Below are positions 49,834-61,226 of a stretch of DNA of 64,000 bases, in pieces. Every line of letters starts with the position of its first letter. Position 1 is the first letter of the stretch. The notes below the pieces were generated by a model, which was not told the DNA's origin, did not search any database, and worked only from the letters and a program-made list of their open reading frames with translations. Origin of the DNA: Scenedesmus sp. ARA3 (Eukaryota; Chlorophyta; Chlorophyceae; Sphaeropleales; Scenedesmaceae). Where the stretch lies: assembly GCA_004335835.1 (NCBI GenBank), contig RWJK01001691.1:1-64000 (forward strand), given 5' to 3'. The position numbers and the translations under genes were made by a program.

Positions 49834-50698
49834 GCTGGCGGTGTGAGACACGGATCCCTTGCAACACAGGGCTTCAGAGTTTTACCACCAGTGCTAGCTT
49901 GGGGCAGTGAGTTGTTTGCTGCCTTGTTCTGTCTGAACTATGCTATGGTGGCATGCACACACATATTGTCAGAACGCAACACGTGATGTAGATTGTCTAT
50001 CTCTTAACGGCACTGGATACTATCTGCCATGGTGTTTAGCATACGTGGCAAAAATATGGCTTAGTCATCAACAGATTGCAGCACAGCGCATGTCATGTGC
50101 AGCACAGGAAGCAAATGCACTCTGCAGTTGCATGCTGTTGGGTAGGTGAACATGGTTATAGGCACGGTTTGGCCATGGCGGCGTCATACTTCGTGAGGGT
50201 GAAGCTTTGTGCCATGCTAGGCTGCAGATGCTGGCTAGCCCATTCCTTAGTATCACCATTTACTGGCTGGTTGTTCACACTGGGAACACACCAATGTCGT
50301 TGATGCTATGGCTTGATAGGTAACATGATGATGATGACACTGGCAACAGCAACAGGTTACAAAACGATGCTCGGCTCCTGCAGCATAGCAGCCGAGCTGG
50401 CCGACTGACTTTGCAGCCACGAATCTGCACAGTGCGTACGGCACTGCCGCAGGCAGCTGCAGCTGCAGCTGCAGCCTCATCCATACAAAAAGTGGCAGGA
50501 CAGATCTTAAAGCTGACAGATCTAGGACTGCAACAAAGCTAGTAGTGCTCACACTAGTGTCAACAAAACCCAGCCAAGCACACGTTCGCATGTTAGCACC
50601 CATCACTTGAACGGTACAGGGTCGCACGCGCTGCTGCCAGGCGCGTCAATCACCAGCTCTATAGGCGGCCTCCTGCCCTGCGCCTTGAATCACCAGCT
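49834..50698. other. Convergent interval between the oxygenase and the LRR locus
   Basis: About 865 bases with no recognised gene; 3' regions of two convergent units. It holds a self-complementary CAGCTG-rich stretch near 50455-50475. A 19-base direct repeat near the right edge overlaps the LRR stop codon. Confidence 0.45.
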
Positions 50699-50706
50699 CT
50701 ATAGGC
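50648..50706. repeat. 19-base direct repeat, 40-base period
   Basis: The same 19 bases, beginning AATCACCAGCTC and ending ATAGGC, occur at 50648-50666 and 50688-50706. The second copy contains the minus-strand TAG (50699-50701) that ends the LRR frame. Confidence 0.9.
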
Positions 50707-53700
50707 CCTGCAGCCGTGCTGCTGCAGCAGCATCCACCAGCTCGCCGACATTGCCAGCCACACACAAGCACTGCAGCTGCGTGCCACCTGCCAGCAGATA
50801 CTCGTAAAACTCCCAGCTGCTGCTGCCTGACGGCACCAGCCGATTGTCCTGCACTTTGAGAACTGCCAGCTTCCGCATGCTGACGTACCAGCTAGGCAAG
50901 TTGCCGCTGAGGCTATTGTGCGATAGGTCCAGCACGCGCAGCTTTTGCAGGCGCGTCCAGGAGGGTGGCAGCGTGCCATTGAAGCTGTGACCAGCCAGCA
51001 TCAGCACCTGCGCAGAGTGCAAAGGCAGCTCTGGCGTTATGGTCGGCAGGCGATTGGACTGCTGTTGGGGGTGTAACGGCAGCACAGGCATGTAAAATGA
51101 CGAATTCTTGACAAAGCCAGCATGTGTGGAGATACCAACTGCATTGCTGAAATCACGGTGATCGGACAGGGAGATACAGCAGCAACCCCCTTATGGCAAC
51201 ACTGGTAGCTGGCAAGCAGCCACCTCACTGGGGCTGGCTCACACCCACCTGCAGCTGTGTCATAGCCGCAAAGCTGCCCGGCAGGCTGCCAGCCAAGCCG
51301 CCCCTGCCAGGCTCCGTCACAGACAGGCCCAGCACGCGCAGGTGCAGCAGACCAAGCGGCCCAGGCTGATCGACCGCTGGCTGCGTGGCGGCTGCTGCTG
51401 CTCCTGCAGCTAGGTCATCTGCTGCCTTAGTTACTGCTGTGGTGCGGTTCCTCAGGGTTGCAATGAAAGACGTCCTGGATTGCTGCAGCACATTTGCATC
51501 TGCCCATGCACTGGGCAGCCCACCAGTTAACCCAGAGTTGGTGATCTCCAAAAACTCTAAGTTGAGCAAGCCCCACGCGGCTGGCAGCTGGCCGGATATT
51601 CCTGTACAGTTGGCAGCCCTGAACTCACGCAGCTGCTGCAGCGCTGCATATGCAGTGGGCAGGGGGCCAGTGACACCCGTGTGTGAGATGTCCAAGGTTT
51701 GCAGCTTAAACAGCACGTACCAACTGCTTGGCAGCCCTGCTGTGATGCCAGGGTTGTGGCTGAGGTCCAGGTGGCGTAATGACAAGAACGTGTCTAAGCC
51801 AGGCTCGTTAGGGGTTTCAAGTGCGCCACGTATCCCAACCCCTGACAGCACCAGGGACTGCAGCTGTGTCACATTCCTGATGGCTGCTAGCAGTGCCAGC
51901 AGAGTGAGTTTACTGTCACCTGGCAAACTGATGTCAATGGCCGTCAAGTTGAGGCCAGTCACAGCTGTTTTGTTGCTGCAGCTGATGCCAGCCCACTCAC
52001 ACGGATCGGTGCCTGCAAGCATATTGGCAGGCCAGGAGTGAGTGCTCCGGCTGTGCTATAGCATGTTGTTGCACAACACACATGTTCCACGTTTCAACCG
52101 TATCTGCGGGTGACAGCATTGCTGGCACCCATCAACTCAGCAGTGACTGCCTTGCCCTCACCATTGGCCCATGTAGACAGCCCAGCAATGCTGCTGGGGC
52201 CAGCACGGTTGAGCAGCGCCTTGACATCCAACAGCGCAGCGACCTCATCTGCAGCAGTCAAGCCTTTACATGATGGCAGTGGGTTGCTACCACTAGTGCG
52301 AATGACCATTTGGAGACCATCAGGCATACAGCCGCCTATGCTTGTCCCACTCAGGTCAATGCTGCCAGAGGAGAAGTATGACCAGGATGCTGGGATCGTG
52401 CCCGACAAGTTGACATTAGCCATAACTTTTATCTGCAGATTGCGGCGCAAGCGGGCAGACTGACCTCACGAATCTGGCAGCGTGCCGCTGAGTTCATTGA
52501 AGGACAGGTCCAGTGCCTCAATGCTTGTCCAGTTCCACCATTCCTGAGGCAGGCGGCCCACCAACTCGTTCCATCCCAAATTCAGACGCGTCAAGCGTGG
52601 CGCAGCGGCAGGGAGGCTGAGAGGCAGTTGGTCGTAGATGTACTTGCCATCATCGACATGCTGCTCAGTATCAACATACTGAACTTCCCCTTGAAAAATA
52701 TGGAGGTGCGGCAGTCCCTGCGCCAACAATACCAGGTAGTCAAGCTGTGGCCCTGCGTGCTTGCTGGTATGATTTTTTAGGATGTTCAAACCAGAGATCT
52801 CTGTCACGTACTCAATACCGTTGATTACCTCAGTCACCAGAGTTACATGAGGTGGTGTGAAGTTATGCATAGGCAAGGGGCCCTTCTCTGTAATTGTCGT
52901 TGATGTTTCAGAATCACCAACTAGACTACCAAGTGTTGCCAGACGCTTGAGAGCTCGACTGAAGAAACTTGTGCCATCATCAGAGTCACTGCGCAGCGTG
53001 CTGGTATACTGCTGGTCAGCAGCAAAGAGCATGGGCAACACACGAAGCGCCCGCCGTTGCTGTTCCTCTGCTGCGCAGCATGCAGACGCATTTGTATCGC
53101 ATAGCCTAGTGATTTGGCTTCCATCAAACGTCAGTTGTTCCTTCAAGGCAAGTGGAACACAGCCACTGAGCCCTGAGTTCCCGTCCAGCCTTAAGATTGA
53201 AACGTCTTTAGCAGCATACCTCCAGCTGTGCGGAAAGCGGCCCTGTAGACAAAGAATGCAGAAACACTCAAAGGCAGTAGCACTACTCACGAATAGCGCC
53301 ACCCCTGATCAGGCTAGCCTGGTGATGCCCTGCTCGGTAAGCCTACACGGGGTAGCCTGTGTGTATGACCAGAAACCAAAACCTTTGGTATTCATAGTTG
53401 AAAGATAGCTTGAGTCGGCATTTTGACAGAGCAGGGCAGCACAGCAGAAAGGGGCACCCTATTGAGGGCTGAAGCATCATGAGCAGCTGCCTGCCTTACG
53501 GTGCCCAGCCATGGCTCGTGAACCAAGCTTGCCTCGAGAAGATCGTCGGACAAGTCAAGCCATTTTGCTTGCGGGCCGTGTAGTTTTCTCGCTTGGTGCC
53601 CTGGAATTAAACCTGTGAACTTTTTGTGTTTCAGATCAATCACGCGTGCAAGGGACAGCAGGCCCCCTGGCAGCTGGCCAGTTAGCTGGTTGTAAGACAG

Positions 53701-54256
53701 GTCCAGGTACAATAAGCTCATGTTGTGAGGCACAGGAGCTTTGGGAAGGGGGCCGCTTATGCCACACAGACCACCAGCAGGGTCACTAGCACCAGCAATA
53801 ACGGCTCTTACTGTCAGATAGCGCAAGTTGGGCATGCCAAAGAGCAGCCCGGCAGGGATGGGCCCGCGTAGGCAGTAGTGGTGCAGCTCTATCTCCTCCA
53901 GTTATGTCAATGCTGCAAGTTGAAGCACCAGGGTGCCTGAACCCACAGACAACACAAGCTTCTGCAGGTTTGGGAAGCTGCGCAGCGCAGCCACCAGCTC
54001 CTGATCCAGTGCAGGCAGCACACGGAGGGCTGCGTTGATACTGCTGGGCACGTTCAGCACCTTCATTTCAAGCTCAGTGATACTGTACATGTTTTCATGA
54101 AGATTTAAAGACCAGCAATCATACCTTACATGGACTACTTTGCCATTTGGAGTGATATTTGGGTCTGGTAGCGGTCCACTTATATTCTTGCAAGGCTGCA
54201 CGCGGACTGTCTTGGCAAACCAGGTGGGCGTCACCCTAGCATCCAGCCTTCGCAAC
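50699..54256 (-). pseudogene. Leucine-rich-repeat protein, secreted or receptor-like, with in-frame stops
   Basis: Plant-type extracellular LRR text is clear across several exons: LDLSYNQLTGQLPGGLLSLA, LDLSFNELSGTLPDS, VNLSGTIPASWSYFSSGSID, LRHLDLSHNPGITAGLPSSW, LDLSHNSLSGNLPSWYVSMR. An LRR N-terminal cap is split by an intron (ALLDVKALLNRAG...STWANG, then TDPCEWAGISCSN at about 52017), so LRR blocks lie on both sides of a cap-like module. Two stops fall inside otherwise continuous LRR frames: TAA at 53902-53904 and TGA at 52466-52468, the latter where Trp would be expected (LPDS-stop-GQ). No kinase domain is seen. The frame begins around 54256-54300, almost touching the peptidase stop. It may be a decayed gene, or the C-terminal part of one larger gene with the peptidase. 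Sequencing error is a minor alternative. Confidence 0.65.
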
Positions 54257-54272
54257 AATTGCACTAGCCCCA

Positions 54273-57200
54273 TCACTTGAGCTTCTGGGTAGATGTCCCA
54301 GCAAGGGCGCTGCCATTGATCACCGCAACGCTGTCAAAGGCTGCAAACAACATCCAGTCCGGATTGCACACCCTCACCGCCTTGCCAGCAGGCACCGCAG
54401 CTGTGACATTCACATCCTGGTACATGATGCCACAGCCAACAACCCCTGCGCACATGCGAGCAGAGCAGGCAGTACTGCTGACATTTCTTCATCAGCACAG
54501 CAATGAGAGCCGTACTTGTTGCTGCCATGGTGCACCACATGACACCCGCAGCAGCTCTGACAGCCAACAACGGCTGGTGTGCAAGGCCGGTGCTACCCAT
54601 CACTTGCTGCGGTTCATTACACTTATCGCATTGCACTAACGGAGGTGCACATCGAGAGCCATTAGCTCACCTGGTCGTGCGCAAGCAGAGGCATTTGCCT
54701 CAATGCAGGTGACGCTAGCCTGCTCTCCTGCAGCATCATAGGAGGAGCAATGCATGGAGGCTTCTGTGCCTGTGTAGTTTGAGGTAACAGAGCTGGCTGT
54801 GTATAGTGCTTTGGCCACTTCTTCCGCCGTGAGGGTGGTGGCAAAAGGGAATTTGAACGTGGCAAGGCTGCCAATGACGCCTTTGTTGGCCTCATCCTGC
54901 ACAAACTGCTCAGCAGGCAACATGACACAACAAAGCAGTTGAGCACGCCATGACTGCCATATGACAAGCATGTGTGAACACGGTGCAACTGCTTGCTTTG
55001 CAAAGACTTCTGCACCATGTCAATAGCTGCTTAACCTGTTGCATGCAATCAGGTGTTGCAGACTGTAACAACCCAGGGTTGCATCAGTCACAAAAACCCA
55101 CCAGCCGCATGTGCAGGCCAAACTAGTCCACTATCGAGGCCACAGTATCACCCTTCTTGGTCGTGTAGGTGAAGCAGGTGTCACTGTCATCCCGAGGTGT
55201 CAGCAGCCGCCTTCTATCACGTGTCCAGGGTTGATCGTGGTTGGGGTTCAGTGCAGCTCCTTCAGCAGGGTAGCATGACACAGCGTATGTCTTGTCTGGT
55301 GTGCCAACACCAGCCAGCCCCATTTGGATCTTGAACAGGCCGTCTGCTGTGATGCCTTTGACACGCAGCTGGCCACTTTGATTGCTGGTGCCCCAGCTGT
55401 TGAGAATGGTCCTGTGCACGCAGAAGGAGCATGGTTGTTGCATTGCTTCAATCAAGGAGATGCGGGCACGGTGCCAATAGCCAGGTGCATAGCAAACCAC
55501 TGTGCCGCCAAAGCACTTTTCACTTCCAGATGAACATGAGCAAAACACAAGAGCTGCTATTAAAGGGTGCAGCTGCACTTGCCCAGCTGCTGTTTTGTGA
55601 GCAGCAGCGGGCTGCTGCTGCCAAGCTCACCAAGCATAATCCTTGTTGTTGTAGCCTGTTATCAATGCTGCATGGGCAAAACTGCATGACAGAGTAGGCA
55701 GCATACGCACTCTCAGCAGTGCCTGTTCATGCTTGCAGGATGGCAGAGTTGCAACACGGTGGTGTAGTGTACGCCACAGCAAGAAAGCTCTGGTGCATAT
55801 AGCGGGTTGTCCTTGGAAGTGTGAAGAAACAGCAGGCCTTAGCTTCAGAAGTAAGGGCACAGCATGCAAATGCGTGGCTTGTCACGTGGCTTGCCAGTGC
55901 AAACCAGCCACCAGCTGCTCACCTGGGCCTTGCTGTGTCATTGTAGCAGTAGGGTGGCAGCGTCAGGCCCCGCCTGTTCTTCACACTTGCATTGAACTGC
56001 ACCTCAAAGTCGTTGTTGACCACCATCCTGAAAGCATGGCAGCGCCGGCAGTGCACCGAGAGCATACAGCATGCTGTTGCAAACGGGGCCTGCCTTTATA
56101 AATTACTAATTAGGCATGCCAGCCCGGCAAGCTGCTACACCCCGACAAGTGGTGTTGCACTGTTGTGCCAAACTCAGTCATCAGGAGGGCCGCAACCCAA
56201 CCGCAACATGCAATTGCCTTGCACTAGATCAGTCCTGACAGTCTAAGGGTGGTCGTGCTGCAAGGCCCAAGATTCTTGAACGGCAAGTTACGTCAGCCAT
56301 TTTGGTCAGCTTGCAAGCTGCAGGCTCAGCGGACAAGCCTTGTCCCTCGCACCGCACCTGGTTACCACTGCTCCCTTGTTGCGTATCTCCTGCTTAATCT
56401 GGTAGAATGAGTTGAGCGACTTGAAGGAGCAGCTGTACCGTGGCTGCTGCTGCGTGATGGCTGCACACTGCTTGCTTGCTGTTGTTGTAGCTGCCCTGCA
56501 GGGCTGAGACCAGTCTGCCACATCAGCCTCATCCTGGCCCTTGAGCAGCTTCGTGGTGTTTAAGCAGGCACTGGGCAGCACCCACTGCGGGTTCTCAGTC
56601 TACAGCAGCAACAGAAGCACCACGACTACAGCTTAGTCAGCATGCCACCTGGCACAGAACGCCCTGCGCTGCAAAGTCAACTGGGGCGCGCTCCATTGGC
56701 GACCCAGTGCATGTGCTATGTGCTGTCAGCAGCTGATGCATGCGCTGCACACGAGGCCAGTTGAGCTGTCATGCCGGCACAAGGCAAGACATCAGCTGTG
56801 CCTGCCATCAGCTGTGCCTGCCATTCTCTGGCCCTGCATATCTGCTGCTGCAGCTTGCAGTGGCATGGCTGTACACGTTTGTGTTGGTTTGCTTCTGCTG
56901 ACAATGGAGCAACTTCTGGCTGGCACTCACCATTGCTCTGCAGAGGCAGCAACATCAGGGTGTCACAGCAGGCAGCGGCAGCAAGCGCTTGTCAACAGCA
57001 TATTTGGTCAGATGCAAAGGCGGTCATGTGTCAACGCACACTGCGGCGGAGTCTGCCACATCGGCGCAAGCTAGGCAGGTGGAACCAGGGCTGAGGCAGT
57101 GCAAGAGGCTGTTTTGTTTATGAGCTTCAGTTTGCGCAGCCTTTTAATTAGCTCCTGAGCTGAGCCTGTCTCTCAACATCAAACGTCACGCTGCGCTGGT

Positions 57201-58595
57201 CACAGCAGTTTCCCATGCTCACCTCAGTGCGTCAGGGATGTCCCACCTGCAGTGTTGCAGCAGCCAAGACAGTCACTTGCATAGGGGCCTCTGGCAGCTT
57301 GTGTGCTCCGGAAGTTGAAGTAAGAGATGGCAAGCTGCATGTACTGCTGTCCACTTGGACACCACATCGTCATCAACAGCAGCAGAGCGCATGGTCGATG
57401 CAGGAGCAGCTGGTGTGTGCACAGCTGGCCAAACATCTGAGGAAGCTCCATACAGCACTGCTTCAGCCGTTAGTTCAACAAGTGGCTCACCCTGTCTTGC
57501 AGCTGCGTCCCGTTGGCACTGCGCAGTAGTAGAAGGCCTGGGGGCTGATGCTGAAGTTGGCTGGGGCTTCCTGCAGCGTGGCTGCCACAGACACCTGGAT
57601 GGCCTTGCTGATGGCCTGAGCCACGCTGCGGCAGCAAAAAGCAGTCATGTGCAGCAGACGATATAACAGATCATTGTGTTTCTCTTCTGCTGTTATCAAG
57701 AAGAAGGATGAGGGTGCACTATGCAGGGGGAGGGCAGTATGCCTCTGTGTGTGGTTGAAGTTCCTGGTGTGGCGCTGCTAGCTTGGCGGATATTTGCATG
57801 GATTAGGCCGCGTGTGGGGCCAGACCCTGCTCACAACATATCATACACAGCAGTTGAGGCATCCCTCGACCTTCTGCAGGAGAGTGCCATCACGCGGGAT
57901 TGCCTCTACAGATGGCAGGAGAAGGATTGTAACAAGCGACTCACCATGTTGAGCAGAGCTTCTGGTCGTTGGCGGGTCCGATGTAGTCGACCCTGCCTGG
58001 CGTGTGCCGCGGGTTGGAGCTGTCGTAGACCTGGGGCGAGCCTGCGATGTAGTACATGGCTGTCTGCAGCGTTGAGAAGGACTTGACGCCAAGGTTGCTG
58101 CTGCCGCCCTTGGTGCCTCTGCAGCAGACAGCATCAGCGCAGCAGCAGCGCAGTAGGAATACGGGCGTGGGATCAGGTGCTGCTGTATATGTCATGCTGC
58201 ACCCAGGTGATGACAACAAAGCTTTGCCAACAAGTGTGCAGGGCCAACACTTCCGCTGCCAACTCAGTGCCTAACGATATGCCCAGCTTCAAAAGCACCA
58301 CATGCCCACGGCCAGCCACAGGTGAGAGCCGGGCAGTGCCAGCGATCAGCACAGCTGGCAAACAGGCGCACCTGCGGCGCCCGCCAGTAGTGGCCAGCTC
58401 CAGCGCAGACTCGAACTGCTCAAACTCATTGGCCGTGGCTTCTGCCCCTGCCCCCAAGTTGTCTGCTGAGACATCCAACCCCTGTCCTGCCACCAGCCCG
58501 CTGTGGCCTCTGCTGCTGTGGCGGGCTCCTGGCAGAGATGCCAGCAGTGTAACAAATAGCAGGACTGCTACTGGTCTCAGATACAAGACGCACAT
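54273..58595 (-). pseudogene. Papain-like (C1A) cysteine peptidase with LysM-like tail, probably decayed
   Basis: The ATG at 58595 starts a signal peptide (MCVLYLRPVAVLLFVTLLAS). Exons then give VDYIGPANDQKLCSTCVAQA, matching the papain oxyanion Gln and catalytic Cys (Q-x2-C-x2-C); FAHAALITGYNNKDYAW with the catalytic His (about 55640-55680); and TILNSWG with the catalytic Asn (about 55400). A tail with CFTYTTKKGDTVASIVD resembles a LysM core and continues, after an intron, to DEANKGVIGS and CNPDWMLFAAFDSVAV. Disruptions: the small exon near 57230-57255 (WDIPDAL) fits neither flanking phase, and a TAG at 55123-55125 interrupts the LysM (VD-stop-FGLHM). The frame finally ends TGA at 54273. Catalytic residues are all present, so decay may be recent or the model may need correcting. 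Confidence 0.65.
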
Positions 58596-60364
58596 ACCAC
58601 ACTTCACAAGGCTTGCTGCACTCAGCCGCTGAGTTCACCTGCGTTTGCAGGACAGCAGGTGATCGGTGTAAGAATCGGACACAGCACATGTATCTGGCAA
58701 CACTCTGATGCTGCTGCCCACTGGTTTCAGAGTTGGTGTAAGCTGCTACTGTACAAGCACAGTAAAAAAGGGTGATACCGTGTCCGCAAGTTCAGCATGA
58801 CGTCCCGGAAATCAGTTCCGGCACGGATGGCTGAAGTTCGTCAGCAGCCGCTTGAACCTGCTTGCAGGCTCAAAACATCATGCACGTGTCATTCAATTCA
58901 GAGTTGCACCTTGGCGTGTATGGCCTGGCAGGTGTGCGCTAGAGTGGCGATGACTACTAGAGTAAGGCTTGAGAGGTTGCAGAGCGTTGCATGACTGCCA
59001 GTTGACACTGATGTGGCTGTGGTAATCAGTTGTTCGGTTTTGTTGAAGAGTCAATGGATGTTTACACCAGGCCTAGAACGTATGTGTAGTAGCCCAAGTT
59101 GCTCATCTGTCATGACAGTCATGGAAAGGCTGCTGAGGCACTAGTGGTGCCTCATAATTGCTGCATGCCGTGCCAGGAACGACACACCCAAAGTTACCCA
59201 CACACTTTCTGACAGAGCAGGCTTCACCTGCGACCCTTTGAGTTATCACACAGGCTGTGTGTGCAGCGCGGCATTCCTGCAAGCAGCACCTCATCATGAG
59301 GTGTAAGTTACACGAGAACACAGCAACACAGGAGATGCCCGCGCACGCTGCAGTTTGCGCAGCAGTGTCCACAATCACCAGCAAGGCAATGAGACGACAT
59401 ATACAAGCAAGGAAGGTGGCACTACAACACCTGGAGAGCAGGTTGATTGTTGGAACTGTCCCACAGTCACTGACCAACCAGCCATGGCGGAGGGCCATGC
59501 CCAGACTTGCGCATCAGCTTGTGTGCAGGTACTGACATATGCACGTACACACATCGTCCAAAGCGCCTTGCACGCGGCATGCTCTGCTTCCAGCACTATG
59601 TATATGGTGTGCTCAACCACCTGGATCTAGCCCAACATGTGTTTGCCGCAACAAATCATGCCAGTCCTCGGACTGTGCGCTAGCCACCATAACAGGATGT
59701 GCTGCTGCTGCCTCGATTGTCTGAGCCAATGAAACTCACAGTGTATCTTGCAACCATGCCCTTGAGCAATATCAGTGATATGCTTGGGTACTTCTGCAAC
59801 TGCTGGCTTCCGGCAAGGCAGTCCTGCCTGCACGTGCCTTCTTGTATACACAAGCCTGCATACAAGCACCTGTCTAAGGTATGATGTGTACAGTAGTATA
59901 TAAACCTACCTAAAACCATTGCAACTGCTTGGCCAGCAGCTGACTACAATGAACCGCGTGAGCTGCTTCGCACTGCACAAGCTGCAGCAGCATGGTCCGC
60001 ACAACCATCACCTGCTGCAGAATTGTGCACCAGCTGACACATGTGAATGAGTTTGTGATAGGAGAATGACTACAATCCCCCAGCTTCAGGCGAACAGTAT
60101 TCATTTCAAAGGCTTCTGCTGTTGATCACAGGGCCAGTGCCATACAGCAAGCTGCACTGTACTACCACCATTGCCGTTTGCATGGCCCCATGTTGCAGGC
60201 ATTTTGCTTTTCAAGTAATGTTCTTGAACACCCATACTCAATGCTGCAGTGCCAAACTGGACAAGTTGGCACAGAATCGCAAATACTCTAGCAAGTCAAG
60301 GCACAGTGCAGACACAACACCACCAATTCATGTGAGTCCAAGGCCCCAGGTTGCCAATGACTGC
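58596..60364. other. Non-coding interval between the peptidase start and the 93-aa gene
   Basis: About 1.8 kb without a recognised gene. It contains the upstream region of the peptidase locus and the 3' region of the small gene to the right; all frames on both strands are short and stop-interrupted. No repeat or RNA gene recognised. Confidence 0.45.
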
Positions 60365-60812
60365 TTACTTCTGCATGCCCGTTGCTGTGCCAGTGCCTGG
60401 AAGTGCAGCTGCAATATCTTTCTTGCTGCGAAAACCAAAGCTGCGCTGCAGGGAGCGCTTGGAGTTGTTGGAGGTACGCGCCAGCAGCAGCTCAGCGTCA
60501 ATCTCCTCTTCTGTTGGGTCCTCCTGTTGACAGGCAATTCGGGACAAAGTCAGACAGCCATAGGTTAAGCACAGGCTGCAATGGCAGTAATCTCCTGTTG
60601 TGAACTACGTATGTACGTTGAGCGCTCCATGCGCTGCCCATTGCTCTGAAATGGTCAGCCTTGACGCTGGTGGATGATGTTCACCCTACCTTCTCCTCCA
60701 GCTGCTTTTTGGCGATGCTGACCTCATCCTTCGAGCTACGTAGTTTACTGGCGTTCGCTTGTCCAACTTTAGGGGCAAACGTCACGCCGGGCTTCTCAGC
60801 AATCGGCTCCAT
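60365..60812 (-). CDS. Hypothetical 93-aa protein
   Basis: Two exons join in phase: 60812-60690 (41 codons, MEPIAEKPGVTFAPKVGQAN, then charged KDEVSIAKKQLEEK) and 60523-60365 (EDPTEEEIDAELLLARTSNN, then RSFGFRSKKDIAAALPG, ending TATGMQK and TAA). The donor is GTAGGG and the acceptor CAACAG. The text is polar and charged with a likely helix around the exon junction. No transmembrane segment or signal peptide is visible, and I recognise no family. Phase-perfect splicing and protein-like composition support it as real. Confidence 0.6.
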
Positions 60813-61226
60813 GGGCGTTTGCTGTGGCTGGGTAAAACTGCAATTGTTGAATGCTGGCCTCGCGCTCCTTGACAGAAAGACTGAAGTAAATGTGAGTTTA
60901 GTAGTATGTCTATTTTAATGTGGTCTGTGAGGCGTGCTTTGGCGAGGTCGTGGTAAGCAGGTGACAACAGCAGGAATCGTTGCTTGAAAGGCTAGCAGCA
61001 TCGGCGTTGTTGCCTACGTAAACACTCAAACATGATTCGATGGTCGTTTCAGCATTAAGTTTGGTTGACACAAGCCAAAGGGTTTGGAGTACATAACACT
61101 CGCGCCAGGTAATGAAGGCGTTCCCGCCACACCTCAGGACTGACGGTCACATCACAGTTTACTTGCTGAACAGTCGAAGAACTTATCAGGCAGGCGATCT
61201 GTCTTCGCTGCTGCAAGGCCTGCCCA
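60813..61226. other. Interval between importin stop and the 93-aa gene start
   Basis: Tandem minus-strand arrangement: the importin 3' UTR and the promoter of the small gene must both fit in these 414 bases. No coding text or TGTAA was noticed. Confidence 0.4.

Noticed and set aside
50450..50480. Palindromic CAGCTG run as a terminator or origin
   Set aside because: A short simple-sequence palindrome with no context to support a function in a nuclear genome.
50699..58595. Non-standard genetic code with reassigned stops as the explanation of the three in-frame stops
   Set aside because: Dynein ends TAG; SAPS, AC19 and the aminotransferase end TGA; MDH and eL36 end TAA, all at the expected C-termini, so all three codons are normal stops here.
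58797..59724. Several 60-130 codon frames between 58.8 and 59.7 kb
   Set aside because: Composition is not protein-like, no splice-consistent partners, and frames exist on both strands at similar length.
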